Source: AP-15 sp963701815 (GTDB lineage Bacteria > Pseudomonadota > Alphaproteobacteria > ATCC43930 > CGMCC-115725). From it: a stretch of DNA of 64,000 nt. Positions 8,863 to 19,258 of this stretch are shown piece by piece (position 1 is the first letter of the stretch; the number at the start of each line of letters is the position of its first letter). The stretch lies in NCBI GenBank assembly GCA_963701815.1, contig CAVPBN010000050.1, forward strand, positions 283,914-347,913, in the 5' to 3' direction. The position numbers were made by a program, and so were the translations under genes. The notes under the pieces were generated by a model, which saw only the letters and a list, made by a program, of their open reading frames with translations, had not been told where the DNA came from and searched no databases.

Positions 8863-9828
8863 TCAGATCACCCGGACCGGCTTGCCGTCGAGGAAGGCGG
8901 CGACGTTCTCGACGATCTGCGGGTAGGAGCTGCGATAATTCTCGTCGGTCACGTAGCCGATATGCGGCGTCAGGATCACGTTCGGCGCCGTGCGCAGCGG
9001 GTGGTCGATCGGCAACGGCTCCTTGTCGTAGACGTCGAACCCGGCATAGGCGAGGCGTCCCGCTTTCAGCGCGGCGATGATCGCGTCGGTGTCGCAGATC
9101 GGCCCGCGCGAGGTGTTGACGAGGATCGCCGAAGGTTTCATCAGCCCGATCTCGCGGGCGCCGACGAGACCGCGGCTGCGCGGGCTCAGCACCAGATGCA
9201 CCGAAAGAATATCGGCGCGGCGGAACAGCTCGTCCTTCTCGACCCGCTCGACCCCCTGAGCCGCAGCCTTCTCGGCGGTCAGGTTCTGGCTCCAGGCGAT
9301 CGCCTTCATGCCGAAGGCGAGGCCGACGCGCGCGACCGCGCTGCCCAGCCTGCCGAGGCCCAACAAGCCGAGCGTCTTGCCGGCGACGCGGTGGCCGATG
9401 CGGGTCTGCCAGCCGCCCTGCCGCATGAACTGATGATCCTCGGCGATACGCCGGGCGGCGCCGAGGATCAGGCCCCAGGCCAACTCGGCGGTATCCTCGT
9501 TGCCGCCGCCGGGACCGCCGGTGCCGCACACGGTGACGCCGCGGTCCTTCAGCGCCGCCATATCGAACGAGGCGTTGCGCATGCCGGTGGTGATCAGGAG
9601 CTTCAGTTTGGGCAGGCGGTCGACGACGGATTTGGTGAACGGCGTGCGCTCGCGCATCGCCGCGACGAGCTCGGAGTCGGCGAGGGCTCGCACCACCGCG
9701 TCCTCGTCGGCGAAGGCATGGCGCTCGACAGCGATCTCGACGCCGCGGCTTCTGACCGGCGACCAGTCGGCCATGTCGAGTGCGACACCCTGGTAATCGT
9801 CGAGAATGCTCAGTCGCATCGTCGTCAT
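8863..9828 (-). CDS. D-2-hydroxyacid dehydrogenase family protein
   Basis: A 321-aa NAD(P)-dependent D-isomer-specific 2-hydroxyacid dehydrogenase. The nucleotide-binding motif GLLGLGRLGSAVAR is followed by NTSRGPICDTDA (substrate Arg), then the Glu region (FDVYDKEPLP) and the catalytic His in TPHIGYVTDENY. It belongs to the subgroup starting MRLSILDDYQGVAL. The start at 9828 is chosen because AGGAGAGG sits 5 bases before it; an ATG three codons on is possible. The substrate is unknown. Two further paralogues lie at 38.2-40.3 kb. Confidence 0.88.
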   Translation of the reverse strand: MTTMRLSILDDYQGVALDMADWSPVRSRGVEIAVERHAFADEDAVVRALADSELVAAMRERTPFTKSVVDRLPKLKLLITTGMRNASFDMAALKDRGVTVCGTGGPGGGNEDTAELAWGLILGAARRIAEDHQFMRQGGWQTRIGHRVAGKTLGLLGLGRLGSAVARVGLAFGMKAIAWSQNLTAEKAAAQGVERVEKDELFRRADILSVHLVLSPRSRGLVGAREIGLMKPSAILVNTSRGPICDTDAIIAALKAGRLAYAGFDVYDKEPLPIDHPLRTAPNVILTPHIGYVTDENYRSSYPQIVENVAAFLDGKPVRVI

Positions 9829-9982
9829 TCTTTCCTCTCCTGCGCGTCTTGCGCCATCGCCTTGGTAGGTTCGAGTCGAGTTGGTCGAGAAACCGATTGG
9901 TCGTCGGCCACGGATGATCGGCGGCATCGACAGTGATCTGATCGTCGGTGGGCTGCCCTGGGCGGCTCCACCTGACGCCGCG

Positions 9983-12206
<2,224 letters not shown>

Positions 12207-12258
12207 GCTTGCACCTCCGCGCGCCGCTTTCGTTTCGGCTGAGTTGATCTATTGACGA

Positions 12259-12441
12259 TTATGGCCTGTCTTGTCGCACTGACGTGAGGGCGTCGCGGCT
12301 CTCCATGCCGAGGTCGTAGTAGTTCAGGTCGACTTCGAGATACGGCTAGATCAGCTTGTTCTTGATGAAGCTCCAGATGATCCGCGCCATCTCGTCGCCG
12401 TCGAGCTCGACGACCGGCCGAGCCACCTTGATCTTTGCCAT
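12259..12441 (-). pseudogene. Relic 5' end of dimeric (IDH1-type) NADP-isocitrate dehydrogenase
   Basis: From ATG 12441 the frame reads MAKIKV, PVVELDGDEMARIIWSF and IKNKLI, then TAG, then PYLEVDLNYYDLGMESRD. This is the unmistakable start of the eukaryotic-type dimeric NADP-IDH found in most alphaproteobacteria, with an in-frame stop where homologues have one residue before PYL. After about 52 matching codons homology ends and the frame closes with TAA at 12259. The unrelated monomeric IDH starts only 53 bases further on. The original gene therefore seems to have been truncated and functionally replaced in place. Its promoter and ribosome site may still be used. Confidence 0.88.
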
Positions 12442-12868
12442 TGATTTTGATCCTCGCATCGTGCCGCAGCGGGCGTCGGCCGGGGCCGGAAAGACGCGAA
12501 GATAAAGGCCCGCACCGGGCGAGGCAAGCCGGGCCCGAGTTGTGCACAGCCGCGCGACGCTCGCAGCGAATGTGGCGGAATTGGGCGATGTCCCAAATCT
12601 GTCACAGAAGGTTTACCGACGGTGCCTGGCGGTATCCCGGGGCTGCGGATGCTCGCTAGTTAAATCAATTGGTTAGATTCCGTGCTCAATTATTGAGCAA
12701 AGACGCAAAAGCAAGGGAATGGCTGATTGTCCACGGGGTCGCTGGAAAGTTTTCCACCAGATTATCCCCGGCGGTCGGGGATATCGCCGGTGGCGCCGGA
12801 ATCGCCTCGCCGCGTCAGTCGCTTGGCAATGCGCTCCGAACCCCGACCCGCCCCGAAGCGACGGCGGT
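12442..12868. other. Gene-free stretch between the icd relic and the LOG gene
   Basis: No credible coding frame on either strand. It should carry the promoter of the isocitrate dehydrogenase locus on the minus strand. It includes an AT-rich patch at 12657-12715 and the palindrome at 12683-12699. Confidence 0.5.
12683..12699. promoter_or_regulatory. Perfect 8+1+8 palindrome (TGCTCAAT-T-ATTGAGCA)
   Basis: An exact dyad around one central base in an AT-rich intergenic patch. It resembles a binding site of a dimeric regulator (MarR/GntR size). The nearest downstream gene on the minus strand is isocitrate dehydrogenase, about 240 bases beyond including the relic start, so it may control that locus. 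No regulator gene is adjacent. Confidence 0.35.
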
Positions 12869-13457
12869 TCAGGATGGCGCCGGTCCCGCCGCCAGCGCCG
12901 CCGTAAATTCGGCGACGGAAGGGACGACGCGCAGCAGGCCGAGAGTCCGAGGACCGGCAAAGCCGCGTTCGACGATGTGGTCGAGCAAGGCCCGCAGCGG
13001 CGCCCAGTAACCGCCGATGTCGATCAGGAAAATCGGCTTGTCGTGCAAGCCGAGCTGCTTCCAGCTCAGCATCTCAAAGGTCTCATCGAGCGTGCCGATG
13101 CCGCCCGGCAGTATCGCGATCGCGTCGGCCCGCTCGGCCATCAGCCGCTTTGCGCTCGTGCATGGTGGGGACGACCACCAGTTCGGTGATGCCGCGGTGG
13201 GCGAGTTCGGCGTCGCGCAGGCGGGACGGGATGATCCCGGTCACCCGGCCGCCGCCGGCCAACGCCGCGTCGGCGACGAGGCCCATCAGCCCGACCTGGC
13301 CGCCGCCGAACACCGTCTCGATCCCGGCCGCGGCGAGGCTGGCGCCGAGCGCGCTCGCCGACTCGCGGTAGATCGCCGCCACCGCATCCGCGGCGCCGCA
13401 ATAGACGCACACGGCACGAATCCTGGGCATCGGGAAATGCGGCTCCGGGTCAGGCAT
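12869..13457 (-). CDS. LOG family protein (TIGR00730, Rossmann-fold phosphoribohydrolase), one frame change
   Basis: Members of this family cleave nucleoside 5'-monophosphates (cytokinin riboside monophosphate phosphoribohydrolase). The N-terminal part has RAVCVYCGAAD and VFGGGQVGLMGLVADAAL. The rest continues in another frame as LPGGIGTLDETFEMLSW, which carries the family signature PGGxGTxxE. The break at about 13147 is one extra A in CGCAAAGCGG; without it the text reads HERKRLMAERADA. The product would be about 190 aa, the normal size. The start is either ATG 13457, overlapping the alkA stop by 8 bases, or ATG 13430 (MPRIRAVCVYCG), which fits homologues better. Confidence 0.88.
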
Positions 13458-14130
13458 AGAGGTCGGCGGCCAGGACCGGCGGGGTCCGGCGGCGGTTGTG
13501 CAGATAGGATTGCCAAAACAGGCAGGCTGCGACCGAGCGCCAGGGGCGCCAAACTTCGCCGAGTTGCCGCAGCTCCGGCTCGGCCGGTCGTCGCCCGAGG
13601 CCGAGGCATTCGCTGGCCGCGATCTGCAATCCGAGATCGGCGGCAGGCCAGATATCCGGTCGCCCGAGGGCGAAGATCAGGTAGACCTCGGCGCTCCACC
13701 GCCCGATCCCCTTCAGCGCCAGCAGCGTGGCCCGAGCGGCTTCGTCATCGGCCGCGGCAAGTTCGGCAAAGTCGAACCGGCCGCTGCCGGTCATCTCCGA
13801 GAGATGACGGGCATAACCCATTTTCTGGCGGCTGAAGCCGCAGCGGCGCAAGCTCGCATCGTCGAGCGCCAGAAACGCCGTCGGTTCGAGCGGGCGGCAC
13901 AGATCGCTGAGCCGGCGGTGCATCGCCGCCGCCGCGTCGATCGACACCTGCTGTTCGAGGATGATGTGCAGTAAGGTGGCGAACCCATTGCGCCGGCGGC
14001 GAAATCGCGGCGGCCCGGCGCGCTGAAGGATCTCGGCAAAGACCGGCTCGCCGGCGAGCGCGGCGATGCCCTCGGCGAGCCGTTGTGGCGCGTAGCTCGC
14101 CGCCGCGTCGGAGGTCTCCGGTGCATTCAT
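13450..14130 (-). CDS. alkA: DNA-3-methyladenine glycosylase II (AlkA-type)
   Basis: A 226-aa base-excision repair glycosylase of the HhH-GPD superfamily that removes alkylated purines. The features are LLHIILEQQVSIDAAAAMHR (the family EQQVS helix), the hairpin LLALKGIGRWSAEVYLI (about residues 149-165) and the catalytic Asp region FALGRPDIWPAADLGLQ. The C-terminal part WRPWRSVAACLFWQSYLH is typical. The start ATG 14130 gives MNAPETSDAAASYAP. It is followed by the LOG gene with an 8-base overlap and preceded by the rhomboid gene 7 bases away, so it is the distal part of one long minus-strand operon. Confidence 0.88.
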   Translation of the reverse strand: MNAPETSDAAASYAPQRLAEGIAALAGEPVFAEILQRAGPPRFRRRRNGFATLLHIILEQQVSIDAAAAMHRRLSDLCRPLEPTAFLALDDASLRRCGFSRQKMGYARHLSEMTGSGRFDFAELAAADDEAARATLLALKGIGRWSAEVYLIFALGRPDIWPAADLGLQIAASECLGLGRRPAEPELRQLGEVWRPWRSVAACLFWQSYLHNRRRTPPVLAADLYA

Positions 14131-14137
14131 GGCGAAC

Positions 14138-14944
14138 CTACCGCCACGGGTCGCGCGGCGGCCGGTAGGGCCGTCCGGCTGGCGGGACCGAGCCGCGTTG
14201 CAGTATGCGGCGGCCGGCAAGGGCGCCCGGACGCGTCGCCGCAAAACTCGGACCGCGCGCCGGCTGCAACAACGCCGTACCGGCCGGCCGCAGCATGATC
14301 AAGAGTGCAAAGCCGCTGACGAAGCCGCCGACATGCGCCCAGAACGCCACGCCCGGGGTGCCCGGCGCCCGGTTCAGCCCGCTGACGAGCTGCATTGCGA
14401 ACCACAGGCCGAGCAGAACCCAGGCCGGGACGGTGATGATCCGGAAGAAGATCACGATCCAGACAAACACATGGACGCCCGACCGCGGATAAAGCAGCAG
14501 ATAGGCGCCGAGCACGCCGGCAATCGCGCCGCTCGCCCCGATCATCGGCACATGGGCGGTCGGGCTCCACAGCCCCTGCGTCAGCGCCGCTGCGACCCCG
14601 CAGCCCAGATAGAGCAGCAGGTAGCGGCCGGGGCCGAGGGCATCCTCGACGTTGTTTCCGAAGATCCACAAAAACACCATGTTGCCGATCAGGTGGAACC
14701 AGCCGCCATGCAGGAACATGCTGGTCAGCAACGTGGCCCAGGGCGGCACGGCGCGCAGGTAAGGCGCCAGATGGGCTTGGCCGAACAGCACCGCCGGGAT
14801 CATGCCGTAGCGATAGAGGATTTGATGCTGATCGTGGCCGAGCTGCCAGAGGAATGCTCCGCTGCACAGGCCGATCAGCAGGCAGGTGACGACCGGCGCG
14901 CGGGCGGTAGGGTTGTCGTCGTAGAGCGGCAGGACGAAGATCAC
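14138..14944 (-). CDS. Rhomboid family intramembrane serine protease
   Basis: A 268-aa six-helix membrane protease. Helix 1 follows the start (VVTCLLIGLCSGAFLWQLG). TSMFLHGGWFHLIGNMVFLW holds the HxxxN-type conserved block, GASGAIAGVLGAYLLLYP carries the catalytic Ser in GxSG, and the catalytic His is in FWAHVGGFVSGF. GTG 14944 is the likely start (VIFVLPLYDDNP); no strong Shine-Dalgarno is seen. It lies between thiG and alkA on the same strand, 49 bases after thiG, with a basic, Pro/Arg-rich cytoplasmic tail. Its substrate is unknown, and the link to thiamine genes is probably only positional. Confidence 0.87.
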   Translation of the reverse strand: MIFVLPLYDDNPTARAPVVTCLLIGLCSGAFLWQLGHDQHQILYRYGMIPAVLFGQAHLAPYLRAVPPWATLLTSMFLHGGWFHLIGNMVFLWIFGNNVEDALGPGRYLLLYLGCGVAAALTQGLWSPTAHVPMIGASGAIAGVLGAYLLLYPRSGVHVFVWIVIFFRIITVPAWVLLGLWFAMQLVSGLNRAPGTPGVAFWAHVGGFVSGFALLIMLRPAGTALLQPARGPSFAATRPGALAGRRILQRGSVPPAGRPYRPPRDPWR

Positions 14945-14993
14945 CGCGGGCGCTCGCCCATCTGCCGCTCGGCTGCGGGCGGCAGGCTGCCGA

Positions 14994-15776
14994 TCAGGAA
15001 CCGACGAGACCGAGCTGCGGGCTCGACGGCTCGGCAAAGCTCTGCCGCGGGATGCGGCCGGCGAGGCGGGCGAGCCTGCCGCCTTCGACGGCGGCGCGCA
15101 TCGCCGCGGCCATCCGCACCGGGTCGCGCGATTTGGCGATCGCCGAATCGATCATCACCGCATCGCAGCCCAGCTCCATCGCCAGTGCCGCGTCGGATGC
15201 CGTGCCGATGCCGGCGTCGAGCACGACCGGCACCGGGCTGCGGCTGCAAATCAGCTCGATCGCAGCAGGGTTGGCGATCCCCATGCCGGAGCCGATCAGC
15301 GAGCCGAGCGGCATCACCGCGGCGCAGCCGACATCGGCCAGTTTCTGGCACGCGACCGGATCTTCGTTGCAATAGGGCAGCACGACAAAGCCGTCGCGCA
15401 CCAATTCGTCCGCCGCCTGCACCAACTGCTCGACATCGGGGTAGAGCAATTCGCGATCGCCGATCAATTCGAGTTTGACCCAGTTGGTTTCGAGCGCCTC
15501 GCGCGCGAGCTGGGCGGTCAGCACCGCGTCGCGGGCAGTGACGCAGCCGGCGGTGTTGGGCAGGATGCGATAGCGATCGCCGAGCAGATCGACGAGGCTT
15601 TCGGCATAGCCTTCGAGACTGATCCGGCGGATCGAGGCGGTCACGATCTCGGCGCCGCTCGCGGCGAGCGCGTCGAGCAGCACCTGCTGGTTCGGATAGC
15701 GGGCGGTGCCGGCGAACAGGCGCGAGGAAAGCGCGGTGCCGGCGATGACGAGCGGGTCGGACAGCAAATCGGTCAT
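14994..15776 (-). CDS. thiG: Thiazole synthase ThiG
   Basis: A 260-aa TIM-barrel enzyme that forms the thiazole phosphate of thiamine from DXP, dehydroglycine/iminoglycine and ThiS thiocarboxylate. It reads SSRLFAGTARYPNQQVLLDA, ASGAEIVTASIRRI, LPNTAGCVTARDAVLTA (the Lys of the Schiff base follows in TNWVKLELIGD), PLGSLIGSGMGIANP and VVLDAGIGTASDAALAMELG. The start ATG 15776 gives MTDLLSDPLVIAG. It lies 23 bases after thiS and is under the TPP riboswitch upstream of thiO. Confidence 0.95.
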   Translation of the reverse strand: MTDLLSDPLVIAGTALSSRLFAGTARYPNQQVLLDALAASGAEIVTASIRRISLEGYAESLVDLLGDRYRILPNTAGCVTARDAVLTAQLAREALETNWVKLELIGDRELLYPDVEQLVQAADELVRDGFVVLPYCNEDPVACQKLADVGCAAVMPLGSLIGSGMGIANPAAIELICSRSPVPVVLDAGIGTASDAALAMELGCDAVMIDSAIAKSRDPVRMAAAMRAAVEGGRLARLAGRIPRQSFAEPSSPQLGLVGS

Positions 15777-15799
15777 GGGCGTTTTCCGTTGGACAACCG

Positions 15800-16006
15800 T
15801 CAGCCGCCCGAAAACGGGCGGACGATCTCGACTTTGTCGCCTGGCGACAAAGTCGCCTGCGGCCATTCCGACCGGCGCACGATCGCGCCGTTTAGGGCGA
15901 CCGCGAGAAACCGCGCCGCCGGATCGATGCCGCGGCCGGCGATCAGCTCGGCGATCGTCGCGGCCGCTACCTCTTCATCGAGGCCGTTGATCTTGAGCTG
16001 CGTCAT
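15800..16006 (-). CDS. thiS: Sulfur carrier protein ThiS
   Basis: A 68-aa ubiquitin-like sulfur carrier. It starts MTQLKINGLDEEV and ends VEIVRPFSGG with the essential C-terminal Gly-Gly that is adenylated and thiocarboxylated. LAVALNGAIVRRSEW is the typical core strand. Its start overlaps the thiO stop by 4 bases (ATGA), so it is translationally coupled. It donates sulfur to ThiG, the next gene. Confidence 0.93.
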   Translation of the reverse strand: MTQLKINGLDEEVAAATIAELIAGRGIDPAARFLAVALNGAIVRRSEWPQATLSPGDKVEIVRPFSGG

Positions 16007-17220
16007 CGCACCTCCAGCAGCTTTGCCGGCTGCGTCCCCGGCCTGGCCGCCGCCTGCCCGGTGGTCCGGCCCCCGCTCGCGGCAAACCGGGTCGGCGCGA
16101 ACGGCCGGGCGATGTCGGGCAGCTGTCCGGTCAGGATATAGGTGCTGACCGCCGCCGCCGTCACCGGGGTCAGCAGGATACCGTTGCGGTGGTGCCCGGT
16201 GGCGACGACGAGCCCGTCGATGCCGCACGGGCCGAGCATCGGCGCGTCGTCGCGCGAGCCCGGGCGGAACCCGACCCATGTCTCGGCGATCGGCAATTCC
16301 TCGATGGCCGGCACCGCGCGCCAAGCGCCGTCGAGCAACGCCAGCACGCCGCCCGCGGTCAGCCGGTCGTCAAAGCCGCGTTCCTCGACGGTGCCGCCGA
16401 CCACCAGCCGGCCGTCGAGACGCGGCACCAGGTAGCCGCGCGGCAGCCAGATCACGTGTCGCAACAGCGGCGCCGCCGGGTCCATGCGCAAGGCCAGCAT
16501 TTGTCCCTTGATCGGGCGGACCGGCGGCAGATCGTCGGCGGGGATGCCGCCGATCTCGCGCGACCAGGCGCCGGCAGCGAGGATCACGACATCGGCGGGC
16601 TCATGACCTTGATCGCCGACGATGCCGCAAACTCGCCCGCCGGCCAATTCGACGGCGTGCACTCGGCAACGCTGGTGGACGACGGCGCCGGCGCGCCGGG
16701 CGGCTACGGCCAGCGCGCCGACGACCAGGCGATTATCGACCTGATGGTCGCACCGGCTCGACACCGCGGCAGGAATGCCGGGGCGAAGATGCGGCTCGCG
16801 GCGCCGGGCCTCGGCGCCCGACAGCCATTCGAGATCGAGGCCCAGGCCGCGCTGGAACTCGTAGGTGAAGCGAAGCTGCTCGACATCGTCGCGGGTCAGC
16901 GCGACGACGAGCGTGCCCTCGTCGCGGTATCCGATCGAGATCCCGGAGGCTGCCTCGATCTCGCGGGCAAAATCCGGCCATCGGCGCTGGCTGTCGAGCG
17001 TCAGCGGCAGCAGGCCCTCTTCGCCGGGCTCGGTCTCGACCGCGGCGGCGAGCATCCCGGCCGCCGCCCAGCTGGCCCCGCGCCCGGCTTCGCCGCAATC
17101 GTAAAGGGTCACTCGGCAGCCCGCCTGCGCCAGCCGCCAACCGATGCTCAGCCCGATGACGCCCGCGCCGATGACGATGGTTTTCGGACGGGACGGCGAG
17201 ATGGAGAGGGACGCAGTGAT
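16003..17220 (-). CDS. thiO: Glycine oxidase ThiO
   Basis: An FAD-dependent oxidase of about 405 aa making iminoglycine for ThiG. The FAD motif is TIVIGAGVIGLSIGWRLAQ, followed by GASWAAAGMLAAAVE, HQVDNRLVVGALAVAAR, ILAAGAWSREIGG, RPIKGQMLALRM and GHHRNGILLTPVTA. There is no in-frame ATG, GTG or TTG between the riboswitch and the Rossmann motif. The best-placed initiator is ATC at 17220 (ITASLSIS, where homologues often have MTAS-like starts), 6 bases after GGGAG. Either the start is a rare ATC codon or a base is miscalled. A TTG at 17325 lies inside the riboswitch and is unlikely. Confidence 0.9.
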   Translation of the reverse strand: MTASLSISPSRPKTIVIGAGVIGLSIGWRLAQAGCRVTLYDCGEAGRGASWAAAGMLAAAVETEPGEEGLLPLTLDSQRRWPDFAREIEAASGISIGYRDEGTLVVALTRDDVEQLRFTYEFQRGLGLDLEWLSGAEARRREPHLRPGIPAAVSSRCDHQVDNRLVVGALAVAARRAGAVVHQRCRVHAVELAGGRVCGIVGDQGHEPADVVILAAGAWSREIGGIPADDLPPVRPIKGQMLALRMDPAAPLLRHVIWLPRGYLVPRLDGRLVVGGTVEERGFDDRLTAGGVLALLDGAWRAVPAIEELPIAETWVGFRPGSRDDAPMLGPCGIDGLVVATGHHRNGILLTPVTAAAVSTYILTGQLPDIARPFAPTRFAASGGRTTGQAAARPGTQPAKLLEVR

Positions 17221-17225
17221 GACGG

Positions 17226-17322
17226 ACTCCCTTCGCCGGGCATGCCCGACCAGGTTCAGTGGGTCTGATCTCAGCCGCTCCAGCCGCGCAAGCAGCGTCG
17301 GAACAGCACCCCAGCCTCGAAC
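17226..17322 (-). ncRNA. TPP riboswitch (THI element)
   Basis: On the minus strand the leader contains GGGGTGCT, then GGCTGAGATCAGACCCACTG and AACCTGGTCGGG, then GGCGAAGGGAG. These are the conserved CUGAGA pyrimidine-sensing bulge and the ACCUG-AUC-like and GCGAAGGGA pyrophosphate-sensing parts of the TPP aptamer. The 3' strand includes the only Shine-Dalgarno-like sequence of thiO, so TPP binding would block translation initiation directly. It controls thiO-thiS-thiG. The 5' limit is approximate. Confidence 0.93.
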
Positions 17323-17361
17323 CAAGTCTCGGACCCGGGCGTTGCAGATGCAAGGATTTTC

Positions 17362-18421
17362 TTAGGGCTCGGCCCGCCCGCGAGCGGTATCGAGGGCATA
17401 GTCGAGCAACCCGGTCGCCAGCCGGTCGAATTGTGCGCAACGCCGGTTCGCCTGCGGATTGCGGCGGTAGCGCTCGAACAATTGGCGAAAGACGATCGAC
17501 AGGCGGAACAGCGACAGGACCCGATAGAATGGAAAATCGTCGATGGCGCGGCCGCTCGATCGTCGATAGGCCTCCAGGACCTCGGCCCGCCGCCAGAACC
17601 CCGGCTGTGCTGTCGGCATCTGCCGCAGGCGGTGGATGCAGTCGCGATCGCCGGGCTCGGCCCAATAGCTCAGCAGCACCGCGAGGTCCCACAGCGGATC
17701 GCCGCGAGTCCCCATGTCCCAGTCGATGATCGCGACCGGCGCAAAGGTCATCAGGCTCGAGGATCATATTGTCGAGTTTGAAATCGGAATGGATCAGGCT
17801 GGGCGCGATCTCGGCCGGCAGATGCCGGCGCAGCCAGGCGGCGGTCTCGGCGAGCGCGCGGCAATTGCCCGGCTCCGCGACCGCCGCGCCGCGGCCGGCC
17901 CAGCCATCGATCGTGCGGCCGAGAAATCCTGCCGGGCGACCGAGCGTGTCGAGGCCGATTTCCTGTGGGGCGACGGCATGCAAGGCCGCCAGGCTCTCGA
18001 CCAGCCGGCGGCTCAATACCGCGCCGATCTCCGGGCGGGCGGCAATGTCCGGCGGCATGACGTCGCCGATCACGATCCCGGCGCGGTATTCGAGGACCTC
18101 GAACGGCGCGCCCAGCACCGCCGGGTCGGGGCAGAACCACAACGCCCGCGGCGCCAGCGGATAGGCTCGCCACAGCGACGACAGAATCCGGTATTCGCGC
18201 GCCATGTCGTTGGCGCCGCGCGGCAGCTCGCCGGGCGGCGGGCGGCGCAGCACCGCCGGCCGGCCGTCGATTTCGATCAGATAGTTGAGATTGCCGAAGC
18301 CCCGGGCAAACTGCCGCGCCGGATCGGCGCCCAAGGCCGCGCCGCGCGTCGCCAGCCAATTTCCCAGCGCCGCCCAGTCCTGAGCGATCGTATCCGCGGC
18401 CGGTCGGAAAGCGGTTGACAC
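17362..18421 (-). CDS. Phosphotransferase family protein (APH fold), one frame change
   Basis: An aminoglycoside-phosphotransferase-fold kinase of the group often linked to acyl-CoA metabolism. The N-lobe has FARGFGNLNYLIEIDG and AVLRRPPPGELPRGANDM, as in that subgroup. The catalytic loop is LIHSDFKLDNMIL (HxDxxxxN). After a one-base insertion at about 17757 (GATGACCTTTGCG) the DFG-like metal site follows in another frame as VAIIDWDMGTRGDPLWDLA, then an all-helical C-lobe. GTG 18421 (VSTAFRPAAD) with GGGAG upstream is the best start. The substrate is unknown. It lies upstream of the riboswitch, pointing towards thiO, and ends 40 bases before it. Confidence 0.85.
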
Positions 18422-18534
18422 CCGGCGGCTCCCGATGGCGATGACATATCCTGGGATCATAGTAAAATAATCGTCCGGCGGCCGGGGCGACTACCTTCGC
18501 GGGGCAGTGCGCCCGCCAGCTACAGGAGCAGACG

Positions 18535-19239
18535 ATGGACAAGGTCTATCCCGACGCGACCGCCGCGCTTGCCGGCCTGCTGCGGGAAGGCATGACGATC
18601 ATGGCCGGCGGCTTCGGCTTGTGCGGGATACCGGAAACGCTGATCACGGCGATCCGCGATTCCGGGGTCGGCGGGCTGACCATCGTCTCCAACAATGCCG
18701 GCGTCGACGGGGCCGGTCTCGGCCTGCTGCTCGAAAGCCGGCAGGTCCGCAAGATGATCTCGTCCTATGTCGGCGAGAACAAGCTCTTCGCCGACCTCTA
18801 TCTGAAAGGCGAGATCGAGCTCGAGTTCAATCCGCAGGGCACCCTCGCCGAGCGGGTTCGCGCCGGCGGCGCCGGCATTCCGGCGTTTTTCACCAAGACC
18901 GGGGTCGGCACCCTGATCGCCGACGGCAAGGAGGTCCGCGATTTCGACGGCGAGACCTATGTCATGGAGCGCGGGCTCGTCGCCGATCTGGCGATCGTTC
19001 ACGCCTGGAAGGGCGATCGCGAGGGCAATCTCGTCTATCGCAAGACCGCGCGCAACTTCAACCCGGTCATGGCCAGCGCCGGACGGGTCACGATTGCCGA
19101 AATCGAGCATCTGGTGGAGCCGGGGGCGATCGACCCCGACCACATCCACACTCCCGGCATCTTCGTCCAACGGCTCGTGCACCCCAAATCATTCGAGAAA
19201 CGCATCGAGCAGCGCACGGTGCGCAAGCGCGGCGCGTAG
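18535..19239 (+). CDS. scoA: 3-oxoacid (succinyl-CoA:acetoacetate) CoA-transferase subunit A
   Basis: A 234-aa alpha subunit of the class I CoA-transferase that activates acetoacetate with succinyl-CoA. It starts MDKVYPDATAALAGLLREGM and has IMAGGFGLCGIPETLI, the family oxyanion motif region, then VSNNAGVDGAGLGLLLES and GVGTLIADGKE. CAGGAG precedes ATG 18535. The B subunit begins 19 bases after the stop; the two form the A2B2 enzyme. Confidence 0.93.
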   Translation: MDKVYPDATAALAGLLREGMTIMAGGFGLCGIPETLITAIRDSGVGGLTIVSNNAGVDGAGLGLLLESRQVRKMISSYVGENKLFADLYLKGEIELEFNPQGTLAERVRAGGAGIPAFFTKTGVGTLIADGKEVRDFDGETYVMERGLVADLAIVHAWKGDREGNLVYRKTARNFNPVMASAGRVTIAEIEHLVEPGAIDPDHIHTPGIFVQRLVHPKSFEKRIEQRTVRKRGA

Positions 19240-19258
19240 CCCCGAGAGGAGCCTGCAT

